A DNA stretch of 44,068 nt, taken from contig NZ_JABFMV010000020.1 in NCBI RefSeq assembly GCF_013359685.1, positions 1 through 44,068 of the forward strand, given 5' to 3'. Positions 16,427-22,572 of the stretch are shown here, one piece after another. Below the pieces are notes generated by a model. It was not told the origin of the DNA, did not search any database, and saw only the letters and a program-made list of their open reading frames with translations. The stretch's first letter is position 1. Each line of letters starts with the position of its first letter. A program made the translations under genes and the position numbers. This stretch comes from Leifsonia sp. C5G2. Lineage in GTDB: Bacteria > Actinomycetota > Actinomycetes > Actinomycetales > Microbacteriaceae.

Positions 16427-16511
16427 CCCCGCACAACGCGGGGACCACACATCCAGTGTGCCGCATCCTCGACCCCGTGTCGAGGATCAAGCCCGATCCG
16501 GTCACCGGATC
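16427..16511. other. Cluster of four inverted repeats, candidate oriT
   Basis: Four dyads lie in 85 bp: CCCCGC/GCGGGG (16427-16443), CACAC/GTGTG (16446-16460), ATCCTCGAC/GTCGAGGAT (9-bp stem, 16465-16487) and GATCCGG/CCGGATC (7-bp stem, 16495-16511). The region is non-coding and directly upstream of mobC and the relaxase, the usual site of a transfer origin. The nic site cannot be placed from sequence alone. Confidence 0.55.
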
Positions 16512-16613
16512 ATATAGCTTGCTCCGTTCCGGACTCGGTTTACTGCTGCTCACGTCCTCGGACGGGAGTGGTCGCGGCTTCGCCGCGCCTGCTTGTGAAC
16601 GTGTCGGCAGGTG

Positions 16614-16642
16614 TCGACGAGAAGCGCTCCACTCCGTACCAT
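16614..16642 (+). promoter_or_regulatory. Candidate leaderless promoter of the 16649 gene
   Basis: TCGACG, 17-nt spacer, TACCAT, then exactly 6 nt to ATG at 16649. The -35 matches at 4 of 6 positions. No Shine-Dalgarno sequence precedes the ATG, which agrees with a leaderless transcript. Confidence 0.45.
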
Positions 16643-16648
16643 GAGTGC

Positions 16649-17020
16649 ATGGCTACGCAACTGACACCAGAGGAAGCAATCGAGCGCGCACGGCGTCTAC
16701 AGGACGAGCGGCTGAATGCCGTTCGCGGCGTCGCGGAGGCGCGCCAGGCGCTCGTCGACGTGCGCGAGGAAACCGACCGTGAGCTGTCCGCGCTGCAAGC
16801 GCGGATCGCTGAGAGGATCGCCAACGCGGAGCGCGAGGACGTGCGCGCGTACTCGGCCGCGGTGAGCGCCGGATGGACCGCGGAGGAGCTTCGTAAGATC
16901 GGCTTCTCCGAGCCCGACAAGAAGGCGCGCGTCCGTCGCCGCTCCACGCGCAAGCCAGCGACACGGACGACCCCCGATGCGGCTCCCGCTTCGGGACAGG
17001 ACACTTCTTCGGAGGGTTGA
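16649..17020 (+). CDS. Small helical protein with basic tail, next to oriT
   Basis: 123 residues. The first 75 residues are a charged, heptad-like helical region (PEEAIERARRLQDERLNAVR and following). Then comes AAVSAGWTAEELRKIGF, which looks like a short helix-turn-helix, and a strongly basic tail (KKARVRRRSTRKPATRT) suited to DNA contact. No family is recognised. It diverges from mobC across the inverted-repeat cluster, so a role in oriT binding or in control of the mobilization genes is plausible. The true start is the ATG at 16649; a much longer frame upstream reads through the oriT candidate. An intrinsic terminator follows its stop. Confidence 0.6.
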   Translation: MATQLTPEEAIERARRLQDERLNAVRGVAEARQALVDVREETDRELSALQARIAERIANAEREDVRAYSAAVSAGWTAEELRKIGFSEPDKKARVRRRSTRKPATRTTPDAAPASGQDTSSEG

Positions 17021-17036
17021 TCCCGCAACAACGAAT

Positions 17037-17067
17037 GGCCCCGCGTTCCGCTCTGCGGCGTGGGGCC
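17037..17067 (+). terminator. Intrinsic terminator after the 16649 gene
   Basis: GGCCCCGCG pairs with CGTGGGGCC (one wobble) around an inner CCGC-TCT-GCGG hairpin, followed by TTTCG. It starts 16 nt after the stop at 17020. Confidence 0.7.
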
Positions 17068-17089
17068 TTTCGCGTGTCCCCGCGGTGCG

Positions 17090-17246
17090 GGGTTGCACTC
17101 CGCTACGAGGCCGTCAAGGGCGCTACGCGTCCCTTCGGGAGAGCCCTCCGGGCTCCCCTTGACCGCCTCTCCAATGCGTGCAAGTCGGCCAGTGTTCCGT
17201 TGAAAGCAGCCAGCTCGGCGCACGCGCCGAACTGCCAACTTTCAAT
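17090..17246 (+). ncRNA. Structured leader upstream of the 30-aa CDSCQ gene
   Basis: Non-coding and rich in stems. It opens with GGGTTGCACTCC (17090-17101), identical in both large elements at 36.9 and 39.0 kb. A closing stem GTCAAGGG/CCCTTGAC (17113-17120 with 17156-17163) encloses two hairpins: CGC-TAC-GCG near 17121-17129 and GAGCCC-TCC-GGGCTC at 17141-17155. A further hairpin TTGAAAG/CTTTCAA (17200-17206 with 17239-17245) contains an inner TCGGCG/CGCCGA stem. It ends 30 nt before the small gene. A cis-regulatory leader RNA is likely, but no known riboswitch class is recognised. Confidence 0.5.
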
Positions 17247-17275
17247 CGGACACACAACAACTGGAAGGCCGAACG

Positions 17276-17368
17276 ATGGACAGGGAAACCGCGCAGAGCG
17301 AGAACGTCGGAGGGTACGTCGTACCTGTCGACCCGATGGACGAGATGGGGTGCGACTCGTGCCAGTGA
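17276..17368 (+). CDS. 30-residue protein ending in the CDSCQ motif
   Basis: A 30-codon gene: it opens MDRETAQSENVGG and ends YVVPVDPMDEMGCDSCQ. ATG at 17276 has the ribosome-binding site GGAAGG 7 nt upstream. The C-terminal 18 residues closely match the end of the 93-residue protein at 36619-36900 (YVVPVDPMEALQCDSCQ), which is strong evidence that it is a real gene. The CxxC-type pair (Cys26, Cys29) may bind metal or be modified. The next gene starts inside its stop (GTGA), so both are translated together. Function is unknown. Confidence 0.7.
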   Translation: MDRETAQSENVGGYVVPVDPMDEMGCDSCQ

Positions 17369-17565
17369 ACGACGACCAGAAGCGGCCCACGATGCTCACA
17401 CCCAAGACACTTGCCGCGCAGCTCGGCGTCGACGTCGAGCACCTGCGCCGACTACGTGAACAGGGCATCGGGCCGGCCTACATTCGCATCACTCCCCGCA
17501 CCGTCCGATACCTCAGCTCGGAGGTCGCGGAGTGGCTGGATGAGGAGGTTACAGAGTCGGCCTAG
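17365..17565 (+). CDS. HTH (excisionase-like) DNA-binding protein
   Basis: 66 residues from GTG at 17365, coupled to the 30-aa gene by a 4-nt overlap. LTPKTLAAQLGVDVEHLRRL forms a helix-turn-helix and PAYIRITPRTVRYLSSEVAE the excisionase/MerR-like wing. Small proteins like this act as regulators or recombination directionality factors; being near a serine recombinase gene (18131-18727) both are possible. An ATG at 17392 is an alternative start but would cut little of the domain. Its stop codon overlaps that of the convergent gene at 17562. Confidence 0.7.
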   Translation: MNDDQKRPTMLTPKTLAAQLGVDVEHLRRLREQGIGPAYIRITPRTVRYLSSEVAEWLDEEVTESA

Positions 17566-18134
17566 GAGACGATCGCTAGAAGCGCGTCTAGGGCTCTCAG
17601 TGCTGCGTTGTAGTCCGCCTCTGCGGTGGGCTCGTTCTGGGTTCGAAGCAGTGTGCCGATGAGCCCTCGGGAGTCTGTCGGGTTTTCGCGCATGACCCGA
17701 TACAGCTCCAATGCCTGGCGCTGATCCTCCTCTGCCTCGTCAAAGACGTTGGCCGGTAGATGGAGCTGCGTCTCGGCCTCGGCCAGAGCGAACTTTCCGA
17801 CCAGCAGCTCGACCTGCGCCCGGATGCGTGCCGCCGTCCTTGGAGCTAGGTCCTCGGCCTGCGTCATCACCTCGCGCGCGAACTGCTCCTGGCCTTTGAT
17901 ATCGCCGTACGACTTCGGGTAGGCACTGTCCTTATAGAACCGGGCACGATCGCGCACCAGTCGCGCGCGGTACTCACTCACCACGCTCACGATCGCGCGC
18001 TCGGCGGCGCGGCGTTCCTTCGTCCGCTCCCCCAATCGGGTGATCGGCACGACCGTGAGCAAGCCGCCCGCGGCACCACCGAACAAGCCTGCGACGGCAG
18101 CGACGATGGTGTCCGTCGAGACCCACGCGCTCAC
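17562..18134 (-). CDS. Membrane-anchored protein of unknown function
   Basis: 190 residues from GTG at 18134, overlapping the recombinase stop (GTGA). One hydrophobic helix (about 8-32; Gly/Ala-rich) anchors a cytoplasmic, helical, charged domain (GERTKERRAAERAIVSVV onward). No known motif. It is the last gene of a five-gene operon that begins with the Fic module, and its 3' end overlaps the convergent HTH gene by 4 nt. Its hydrophobic helix and soluble domain would fit an accessory or immunity-type role, but nothing in the sequence proves it. Confidence 0.6.
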   Translation of the reverse strand: MSAWVSTDTIVAAVAGLFGGAAGGLLTVVPITRLGERTKERRAAERAIVSVVSEYRARLVRDRARFYKDSAYPKSYGDIKGQEQFAREVMTQAEDLAPRTAARIRAQVELLVGKFALAEAETQLHLPANVFDEAEEDQRQALELYRVMRENPTDSRGLIGTLLRTQNEPTAEADYNAALRALDALLAIVS

Positions 18135-18727
18135 GCTGGGATCCCCGCACCCTGACGCGCCTGGTCGTGCTTGGCGAGGGCGCGGGAGACGCTGGATGCT
18201 CCGACTCCGAAGGTGCGCGCGATCTTCGCGATGCTTACGCCGGCAGCGCGCATCCGGGCGGCTTCCTCGACGCGCTCGGGTGTCATCACGGAGGGCCGCC
18301 CGCCGACGCGACCCTGCGCCCGAGCGTGAGCGAGGCCGCGCATTGTGTTGTCGCGGATCGTCGCGACCCTCAACTGGGCGAGAACGGCCATGATGCCGAC
18401 GATGGCCTCCCCCATCGGCGTGGACGTGTCCACGTCCAGGAACGGTTCGGTGAGGCTCCGCAGCCGGATACCGCGGCGGCCCAGGTCACGGATCAACTCG
18501 ATGGCCATCAGCTCCGATCCGGCGATGCGATCCAGCGCCCGGATCACCAACGTGTCGCCCTCGCGGAGGAAGTCCAGGCACGCGACCCACTGGGGCCGAT
18601 CAGCGACCCTGCTGGACTCTCCCCGGTCGACGAACACGCGGCCGGCGCCGGCCGCCCGCAGCTCGGCCTCTTGCGCATCCGGGTTCTGCTCCCGCGTACT
18701 CACTCGCGCGTAGCCGACGATGTTCAC
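18131..18727 (-). CDS. Serine recombinase (resolvase/invertase type)
   Basis: 198 residues from GTG at 18727. The catalytic domain shows GYARVSTREQ with nucleophile Ser10 and Arg8, and LDRIAGS where Asp66-Arg67 match the conserved DR pair. The second arginine expected four residues on (Arg71 in gamma-delta resolvase) is Gly70 here, which is unusual. The C-terminal part (about 140-190) is a resolvase-type HTH (MRAAGVSIAKIARTFGVGAS). It may resolve plasmid multimers or act on a specific site; a palindrome pair (20118, 31179) is discussed as a possible target. It is embedded in the Fic operon by 4-nt overlaps on both sides. Confidence 0.85.
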   Translation of the reverse strand: MNIVGYARVSTREQNPDAQEAELRAAGAGRVFVDRGESSRVADRPQWVACLDFLREGDTLVIRALDRIAGSELMAIELIRDLGRRGIRLRSLTEPFLDVDTSTPMGEAIVGIMAVLAQLRVATIRDNTMRGLAHARAQGRVGGRPSVMTPERVEEAARMRAAGVSIAKIARTFGVGASSVSRALAKHDQARQGAGIPA

Positions 18728-18939
18728 GCTCGATCCTCTTTCGTCTCGACGGTGACGAGCCCGTAGCGCTGACGGGTGCGCTCCACTAGCTCGTCCGCGT
18801 CAATGTCTCCCGCGATGTACAGGTCCGCGTCCGCCAGCATCGCAGGCGACAGCGACAGTCCCTCCATTTCGGCGCTGTGGATGCCGTCAGCAACCTGGCG
18901 AGCTCGCTCGGCCGGCGTCGTCTCAACGGTGTTCGTCAT
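18724..18939 (-). CDS. VbhA-family antitoxin of the Fic toxin
   Basis: 71 residues, ATG at 18939 overlapping the fic stop by 4 nt. It has the class I Fic-inhibition motif (S/T)xxxE(G/N): SAEMEG at residues 22-27, followed by the VbhA-type helix pair (SPAMLADADLYIAGDIDADE) and the common end LVERTRQRYG. The glutamate of this motif would block ATP positioning in the Fic active site. The antitoxin gene follows the toxin gene here, whereas in the well-studied VbhA-VbhT pair it precedes it. Confidence 0.8.
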   Translation of the reverse strand: MTNTVETTPAERARQVADGIHSAEMEGLSLSPAMLADADLYIAGDIDADELVERTRQRYGLVTVETKEDRA

Positions 18940-19769
18940 CGCCCTTCCTGCCCTGCCTCGTACCCGCGCTCCGCCATCCGAGAAGTACTCGGCCGTGACT
19001 CCTGCGACGGTGTTGCGGGTGCCACTCGAGTGATGTCGTTTGCGGATCGTGGAAAGCTCACTTGCCAGAGGGCGCGCCCCGCTTCGGCTCCGGCTGGCGT
19101 CTCGCGGGAGCCTGGCTCAAAAGGGGCGATCGCCTGCCCGAGCACCGCGGCGAGCTGGTCGTTTCGGCCGGTGTCTTGGCTGTTGAAGCGGGCCTCCACG
19201 AATGCGTCGCGCAGCGGCGCTCCTGGCGCGAAGTGCGCCGGGTCGATGCGGTAGCCGGCCTGCTGCGCGAGCTGGGAGAAGAACACGAACTGGGTTCGGG
19301 TGTTGCCCTCGCGGAAGCTGTGGATCACGTTGACTTCGCCCCAGCTCTCCGCGAGCTGGTCGACGAACTCGGCCGGCTCTAGACCGCGCAGGTAGTTCTT
19401 GCTCGCCAGCTTCGCGTACTCGGCTTCCGCGGCCGCGGTCAGGTGGGGGCCGGCGCCGTAGTAGGCGTGGCCGTCCTTGGTCATGAACTGCCCGACCGGA
19501 GCGACGCGCTCCTGGCCGGCCCACTCGTACACGTCCTGGAAGATGTGCCCGTGGATGGCCTTCATGTGGTCGTAGTCGAATCGACCCTCGATCGGCGTCT
19601 CCGCCAACTCCTGAACACGCGAGTGGGCGTATGCCTCCTCTAGCGTGCGCAGCTTGTCGGGGTCAGTCTCGCCGTAGGGCTTGCCCGGAGCGGTGAACTT
19701 GTTCCGCAACACAGACGTACCTGGGATGAAGTAGTCATCCCAGGTACGGAAGGTAGTTGCGCGGGGCAT
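18936..19769 (-). CDS. Fic-domain toxin (AMPylating type)
   Basis: 277 residues, ATG at 19769. The Fic active-site loop HSFREGNTR is at 150-158, with catalytic His150 and the anion-binding GN pair; the last arginine of the classic motif is replaced (TQF), a variant common in actinobacterial Fic proteins. An upstream beta-hairpin region (GHAYYGAGPHL) would position the target. The C-terminal 60 residues are low-complexity and may be disordered. Overlaps on both ends place it between two small antitoxin-like genes, so it is a plasmid toxin-antitoxin module. The target is unknown; related enzymes adenylylate DNA gyrase and topoisomerase IV. Confidence 0.85.
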   Translation of the reverse strand: MPRATTFRTWDDYFIPGTSVLRNKFTAPGKPYGETDPDKLRTLEEAYAHSRVQELAETPIEGRFDYDHMKAIHGHIFQDVYEWAGQERVAPVGQFMTKDGHAYYGAGPHLTAAAEAEYAKLASKNYLRGLEPAEFVDQLAESWGEVNVIHSFREGNTRTQFVFFSQLAQQAGYRIDPAHFAPGAPLRDAFVEARFNSQDTGRNDQLAAVLGQAIAPFEPGSRETPAGAEAGRALWQVSFPRSANDITRVAPATPSQESRPSTSRMAERGYEAGQEGR

Positions 19770-19966
19770 CAGCCCTGGACGTGTCGGCGGATCGCTTCGC
19801 GCGCCTCGTCCCCGGTCAGCTCGTGCCGTGCCTGGCGCTCCAAGATGGCGCGCAGCTCCGGGTCGGTTACCTCGTGGCCGGCCAGGGCGAGCGCGGCGTC
19901 AGCGAACGCCACGCGCTCGTCGACGTCGGCCTGAGTGGGCCGGGCGGTTGCGATCGTGTGAGCCAT
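19769..19966 (-). CDS. Small protein upstream of fic, VbhA-like fold with degenerate motif
   Basis: 65 residues, ATG at 19966, stop overlapping the fic start by one base (TGATG). The layout ADAALALAGHEVTDPELRA followed by ARHELTGDEAREAIRRHVQG resembles the two-helix VbhA family. At the position of the inhibitory SxxxEG the sequence reads LALAGH, so the key glutamate is missing. It could be a second, non-inhibitory antitoxin subunit that binds DNA or stabilises Fic, or a remote antitoxin. It heads the five-gene operon and has an RBS-like GGAAGGGG about 7 nt upstream. Confidence 0.65.
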   Translation of the reverse strand: MAHTIATARPTQADVDERVAFADAALALAGHEVTDPELRAILERQARHELTGDEAREAIRRHVQG

Positions 19967-20007
19967 GATGCGCCCCTTCCGTGAGCTGCTTCCATTCTAC
20001 CAGAAAC

Positions 20008-20067
20008 CAACCGAAAACGGGGATATTGGTGTTTCGGTTGGAAAGAGTTTCGGTGGAGAGTTTCGGT
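20008..20067. promoter_or_regulatory. Repeat cluster (GTTTCGGT) upstream of the Fic operon, candidate operator
   Basis: GTTTCGGT occurs at 20031, 20047 and 20060. The first copy also forms a perfect 9-bp dyad, CAACCGAAA (20008-20016) with TTTCGGTTG (20032-20040). A TAGAAT -10-like box for the Fic operon lies just downstream on the minus strand (19994-19999). The arrangement suits autoregulation by the operon's own small proteins. Confidence 0.5.
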
Positions 20068-20117
20068 GCACTGAGAGTCGGCGTGTCGCGGTACTGATCG
20101 GGTCGAGGCAGATCGCA

Positions 20118-20137
20118 CCGGAAACGATCGTTTTCCG
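20118..20137. repeat. Near-palindrome CCGGAAACGATCGTTTTCCG, copy 1
   Basis: Shares 17 consecutive bases (ACCGGAAACGATCGTTT) with the perfect palindrome at 31179-31198. It lies between the Fic/recombinase operon and the cargo region. One extra T breaks the symmetry of this copy. Confidence 0.7.
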
Positions 20138-20222
20138 CGCAAGCCGCCCGGGCGCGCCTTTCATATCCCCGCGTATCGCCAGGCCGCGACAAAGGCGTTG
20201 CGTTAGGGCCTCGCGGTAGTAC

Positions 20223-20252
20223 TTGCGGGGCCTAGACAGGGCGTTCTAGACT
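20223..20252 (+). promoter_or_regulatory. Candidate promoter of the secreted-protein/exporter operon
   Basis: TTGCGG, 18-nt spacer, TAGACT, leaving a leader of about 34 nt before ATG at 20293, which has the strong site GGGGAGGA. Confidence 0.4.
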
Positions 20253-20292
20253 CCGGCTCAGCTGCACGTTCAATGAGGATTGGGGAGGAATT

Positions 20293-20649
20293 ATGAAAAA
20301 GCGTTCAATTATCGGGGTTGCGGGAGCTGCTGCCCTTGTCGCTGCTTCGGTCATCGGATTCAGCGCGCCGGCGCAGGCCTCGATCACGCAGTGCGGGAGC
20401 AACCGCGCGTGCGCGTGGACGGATTCAAGCTACGCGGGGGCATTCGGGTCTTGGACGAGTTCGCAGTCCTCCTTGCCCGGATTCCACGACAACATCTCTT
20501 CCGTGGCGAACAACCGGACAGCGTACATCGGATGGTTCAGCGACCCTGGCTACTCGGGCGCCTTGTTCCAGCAGGCTGGCGGAGCTGCAGGTTTCTTCAA
20601 CTGGCCCGACACGCGCAACGACTCGTTCGACTCCCTCTACTTCTACTGA
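20293..20649 (+). CDS. Secreted peptidase-inhibitor-like protein (family I36)
   Basis: 118 residues. Sec signal peptide: MKKR, hydrophobic core, cleavage AQA-S after residue 29. The mature part of about 89 residues has ACAWTDSSYAGAFGSW, HDNISSVANN and FSDPGYSGALFQQAGG, the pattern of the I36 (SMI-type, crystallin-like) inhibitor family from actinobacteria. Cysteines 34 and 40 may pair. It is the first gene of an operon with a lipoprotein, a membrane adaptor and a MacB-type ABC transporter, which is unusual for a Sec-exported inhibitor and suggests a bacteriocin-like or defensive role with dedicated immunity (inference). Confidence 0.75.
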   Translation: MKKRSIIGVAGAAALVAASVIGFSAPAQASITQCGSNRACAWTDSSYAGAFGSWTSSQSSLPGFHDNISSVANNRTAYIGWFSDPGYSGALFQQAGGAAGFFNWPDTRNDSFDSLYFY

Positions 20650-21485
20650 TGGCGGGTGGGCGGCTGACAGCGACAACGTCAGCAGCGGCGCTCATCACTG
20701 TCGTTGTGTTGACCGGGTGCTCGTCCGGGCCGTCGCAGGCGCATGCTAACGTGCGTGGACAGCTCGATCCGGCAACGGCGCAGATTGTGTTGCCACTTGA
20801 GTCCTACGCGATGAGCTGGGGTGAAGTGCAGACCGTAAATCATGCAAATGCGATTGCCATCGAAAAGTGCATGGCTAAGAAGGGGCTCACCTTTCCTCGC
20901 GCCTCTCAGGACTGGTCGGCGCTCACGCCTCTACCGGATCGTCGGTATGGGCTGTGGGCGCCGGCCGACGCTGAAGCCAACGGGTATGAGTTGCCCGAGT
21001 CGAGTCAATCGAAGGACGTTCAGGCCCAGGAGGATGCACTTGGTCCGGATTGGTGGCAGGACTATCAGGGGTGCTTCAAGTCGACCAAGCAGTTGCCGGT
21101 GATGGGGGTCAACACATCGCCAGATCAATCGGTGGTGGACCGTGGAATGAACGAGTCTTTTGAGGCCCTGCTTGCCAGCGACGAGTTCAAGTCGACCCGG
21201 GAGAAATGGCTCAGCTGCATCCAGAACGGCGGCCTTGCCGCCAACAAGGATGCCAGGGTGCTCGTGCCTCAATTTCCTTCTGCGGGAGAGGAGCAGTTGA
21301 AGGTTGCAGCCATCGATGTGCAATGCAAAGAATCGCTGAACTCCGTCCAGACGCTGGCGGACTGGGAGGCGACCAGGCAAGCAGAGTACATCGATGGTCA
21401 CGAGGGCGACCTGACGGCCTACCGCGACAAGGTCAAGAAGGTGGTCGCCCAAGCGCAGAAGCTGGTCACGACCGTTGGCGGGTGA
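20649..21485 (+). CDS. Lipoprotein co-transcribed with the I36-like protein
   Basis: 278 residues, ATG at 20649 overlapping the previous stop (TGATG). Signal peptide with lipobox LTGC, lipidated Cys24. The mature domain contains paired cysteines (for example IEKCMAKKGLTFP, YQGCFKSTKQ, LSCIQNGGLA, VQCKESLN), a pattern of small actinobacterial surface lipoproteins. No named domain. The operon context (secreted small protein before it, adaptor and ABC exporter after it) suggests immunity or delivery of the secreted protein. Upstream extension of the frame overlaps the inhibitor gene and is rejected. Confidence 0.65.
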   Translation: MAGGRLTATTSAAALITVVVLTGCSSGPSQAHANVRGQLDPATAQIVLPLESYAMSWGEVQTVNHANAIAIEKCMAKKGLTFPRASQDWSALTPLPDRRYGLWAPADAEANGYELPESSQSKDVQAQEDALGPDWWQDYQGCFKSTKQLPVMGVNTSPDQSVVDRGMNESFEALLASDEFKSTREKWLSCIQNGGLAANKDARVLVPQFPSAGEEQLKVAAIDVQCKESLNSVQTLADWEATRQAEYIDGHEGDLTAYRDKVKKVVAQAQKLVTTVGG

Positions 21486-22572
21486 GCCGCGGCGGTTGCG
21501 CCGATTGGACCATCCATTCCGCGCTCTCGCCTTCGTTGCGGTCACGGTTCTAATCGCGGGCGCAGCCTTCCTGCTGGGCATGTGGGTGCGGTCGCCGGAC
21601 TCGGCTGTCCTCGACGCTCGCGGTACAACTGTGCCCGTGTATGCGTCGGTTGAATCCAGAACCGTCACGGCAGACATTCGCATCCAGGGTGAGGTATCCG
21701 GGACGCAGCAACAGCCAGTGAGCGTTAATCCGCCAGCGGGGGCAGAGCGCATTGTCGTCACGTCCGTTTCAGCCAATCCGGGCCAGCTCACGAACGGCCA
21801 GCTTCTGGGCACCGTGTCGAACAGGCCAGTGTTCCTCTTCAGCGTGGATATCCCGCTGTTCCGAAACCTAGTAGCTGGAGATACAGGCAGTGACGTCGCC
21901 AGCCTGCAGAAAGCGCTTGGCGTCCCGCAAACAGGAAAGGTCGACAGTGCCACCCTAAGCGCCGTGCGCTTCGCTTACTCGGCCGCAAGTATTGAGCCAC
22001 CCGGCGGTCGATACTCCACGACCATCACCACCGCAGAGTTTTACACCGTTCCCACTTCCCTCGGTGCGCTCTCCTTGATCTCAATCGCTCCGGCCGGCTC
22101 CTCTGTAGACAGCGATCACCCCTTCGCTGTACTGGGAACAGGATCCCCATACGTCAGTGTCCGAGCCAGCGTGAGCGAGGCCGAACAGATCAAGCAGAAC
22201 GACAAAGTCAGCATCACCGGCTCTGGCGGGAAGAAGGGCACCGGCACGGTGGCCAAAATCAGCGAATTCCAGTCGAGCCCCACCAGCGGAGGACGACCAC
22301 CCGGCCGCGACATCCAAATCAACCTCGATGCTGGCGGAAACCTGAAGGCCGGTGATGCCGTCGCAGTCCTCTTCGGTACCGAGTCAAAACCCGATATGGC
22401 AGTACCCACGATCGCAATCCGGTCGGACTCGGGAGGCGACTACGTGATCAAGCGCAGCCAATCCACCACCCCTGCGCGCACACCAGTCGTCGTGCAAAGA
22501 AATGCAGACGGCTGGACGGCGATAAAGGCGGAGGGTCTCGCGGTAGGGGACCAGGTGCTGGTGTCCCAATGA
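21475..22572 (+). CDS. HlyD-like membrane adaptor with peptidoglycan-binding domain
   Basis: 365 residues if started at the TTG at 21475, which overlaps the previous gene by 11 nt; TTG at 21496 is an alternative and no good ribosome-binding site decides. One transmembrane helix (about 17-37) is followed by a beta-rich adaptor region and a PG_binding_1 segment (LVAGDTGSDVASLQKALGV) at about 125-160. The C-terminal part has barrel-like HlyD/MacA motifs (KNDKVSITG-type and LAVGDQVLVSQ). It would connect the ABC transporter downstream to the cell wall. The start overlap with the ABC gene (ATGA) confirms a single operon. Confidence 0.75.
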   Translation: MAGEPRRLRRLDHPFRALAFVAVTVLIAGAAFLLGMWVRSPDSAVLDARGTTVPVYASVESRTVTADIRIQGEVSGTQQQPVSVNPPAGAERIVVTSVSANPGQLTNGQLLGTVSNRPVFLFSVDIPLFRNLVAGDTGSDVASLQKALGVPQTGKVDSATLSAVRFAYSAASIEPPGGRYSTTITTAEFYTVPTSLGALSLISIAPAGSSVDSDHPFAVLGTGSPYVSVRASVSEAEQIKQNDKVSITGSGGKKGTGTVAKISEFQSSPTSGGRPPGRDIQINLDAGGNLKAGDAVAVLFGTESKPDMAVPTIAIRSDSGGDYVIKRSQSTTPARTPVVVQRNADGWTAIKAEGLAVGDQVLVSQ

